Shown here: piece after piece, positions 6,378 through 6,778 of the stretch
How positions within the stretch are numbered: position 1 is the stretch's first letter
Layout of the letters: each line of letters begins with the position of its first letter
Source of the DNA: an uncultured Erysipelotrichaceae bacterium
Lineage (GTDB): Bacteria; Bacillota_I; Bacilli_A; Erysipelotrichales; Erysipelotrichaceae
NCBI GenBank assembly: GCA_902795905.1
Contig: CADBMY010000334.1
Span: 1-6,778 of the forward strand
Length of the DNA stretch: 6,778 bases
Reading direction: 5' to 3'
The notes under the pieces: model-generated
What the model saw: only the letters and a program-made list of their open reading frames with translations
Told to the model about the DNA's origin: nothing
Databases searched by the model: none
Made by a program: the position numbers and the translations under genes

Positions 6378-6778
6378 ATGCCGGAATGGCTGAAAGATGC
6401 AGTATTCTACGAGATCTATCCGCAGTCTTTTCTGGATACGAACAATGATGGTATCGGAGATCTGCAGGGGATCATCTCCAAACTGACGTATATCAGGGAA
6501 CTTGGCTGCAATGCCTTGTGGATCAACCCGTGTTTTGATTCACCGTTCATGGATGCCGGGTATGATGTACGTGATTACAAGAAGGTGGCACCGAGATACG
6601 GGACAAATGAAGACCTGTATGAACTGTTTGCCAAAGCGCATGAGCTCGGCATCAGGGTTTTGCTTGATCTTGTGCCAGGGCATACCTCTGATCAGCATCC
6701 CTGGTTCAAAGCTTCCGCAAGTGATGAACCGAATGAATATACGGGAAGGTATATCTGGACCGATCATGCGTTTAAGGG
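6378..6778 (+). CDS. GH13 alpha-glucosidase-like enzyme, probably cytoplasmic (3' partial)
   Basis: The first 133 residues of a second GH13 hydrolase; the frame is open to the right edge. The protein starts MPEWLKDAVFYEIYPQSF, entering the catalytic barrel at once with no signal peptide, so it should act in the cytoplasm on imported oligosaccharides. Visible motifs are the first beta strand FYEIYP (10-15), the calcium-binding-type loop DTNNDGIGD (20-28), LWINPCFDSP (47-56), GYDVRDY (61-67), YGT (74-76), and region I written DLVPGHTS (97-104). In that motif the usual Asn before His 102 is replaced by Gly 101. The nucleophile, acid/base and region IV residues lie beyond the window, so catalytic competence and subfamily cannot be judged. 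It is paralogous to the preceding amylase over this part, including the HPWF that follows region I. Alpha-glucosidase, maltodextrin glucosidase or another GH13 activity are all possible. Confidence 0.88.
   Translation, partial: MPEWLKDAVFYEIYPQSFLDTNNDGIGDLQGIISKLTYIRELGCNALWINPCFDSPFMDAGYDVRDYKKVAPRYGTNEDLYELFAKAHELGIRVLLDLVPGHTSDQHPWFKASASDEPNEYTGRYIWTDHAFK

Overview
The window is one strand of a tightly packed operon for uptake and breakdown of maltodextrin or starch fragments. It is very probably from a low- to mid-G+C Firmicute; a gut Erysipelotrichia- or Clostridia-like bacterium is my best guess. The grounds are strong AGGAGG-type ribosome binding sites, a Gram-positive lipoprotein signal on the binding protein, a MalF without the large periplasmic domain of enteric bacteria, and protein sequence style. 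I cannot fix the genus by eye.

Layout, all on the + strand: (1) the 3' part of a MalK/MsmK-type ABC ATPase, cut by the left edge (to 1133); (2) a lipoprotein sugar-binding protein, MalE-like (1184-2434); (3) an intercistronic stem-loop (2451-2488); (4) the permease MalF (2518-3864); (5) the permease MalG (3866-4750); (6) a GH13 alpha-amylase-type enzyme with an N-terminal membrane anchor or signal (4750-6372); (7) the 5' part of a second GH13 enzyme with no signal, so probably cytoplasmic, cut by the right edge (6378 onward). No stretch longer than about 85 bases lacks a gene, and no RNA gene, mobile element or CRISPR array is visible.

Inferred working: the anchored amylase trims starch or long dextrins outside the membrane, the lipoprotein captures the oligosaccharides, MalF and MalG carry them in at the cost of ATP hydrolysed by the ATPase, and the second GH13 enzyme hydrolyses them inside. 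From malF onward the genes are 1 nt apart, overlapping, or 5 nt apart, which points to translational coupling. The exception is the malE-malF gap, where a strong hairpin probably lets the binding protein be made in excess over the membrane subunits.

I see no undescribed system here; this is a recognisable sugar-utilisation operon. The points most worth a second look are the malE-malF hairpin, a lysine-rich extra segment near the ATPase N-terminus, and an Asn-to-Gly change in the first conserved GH13 motif of the last enzyme.
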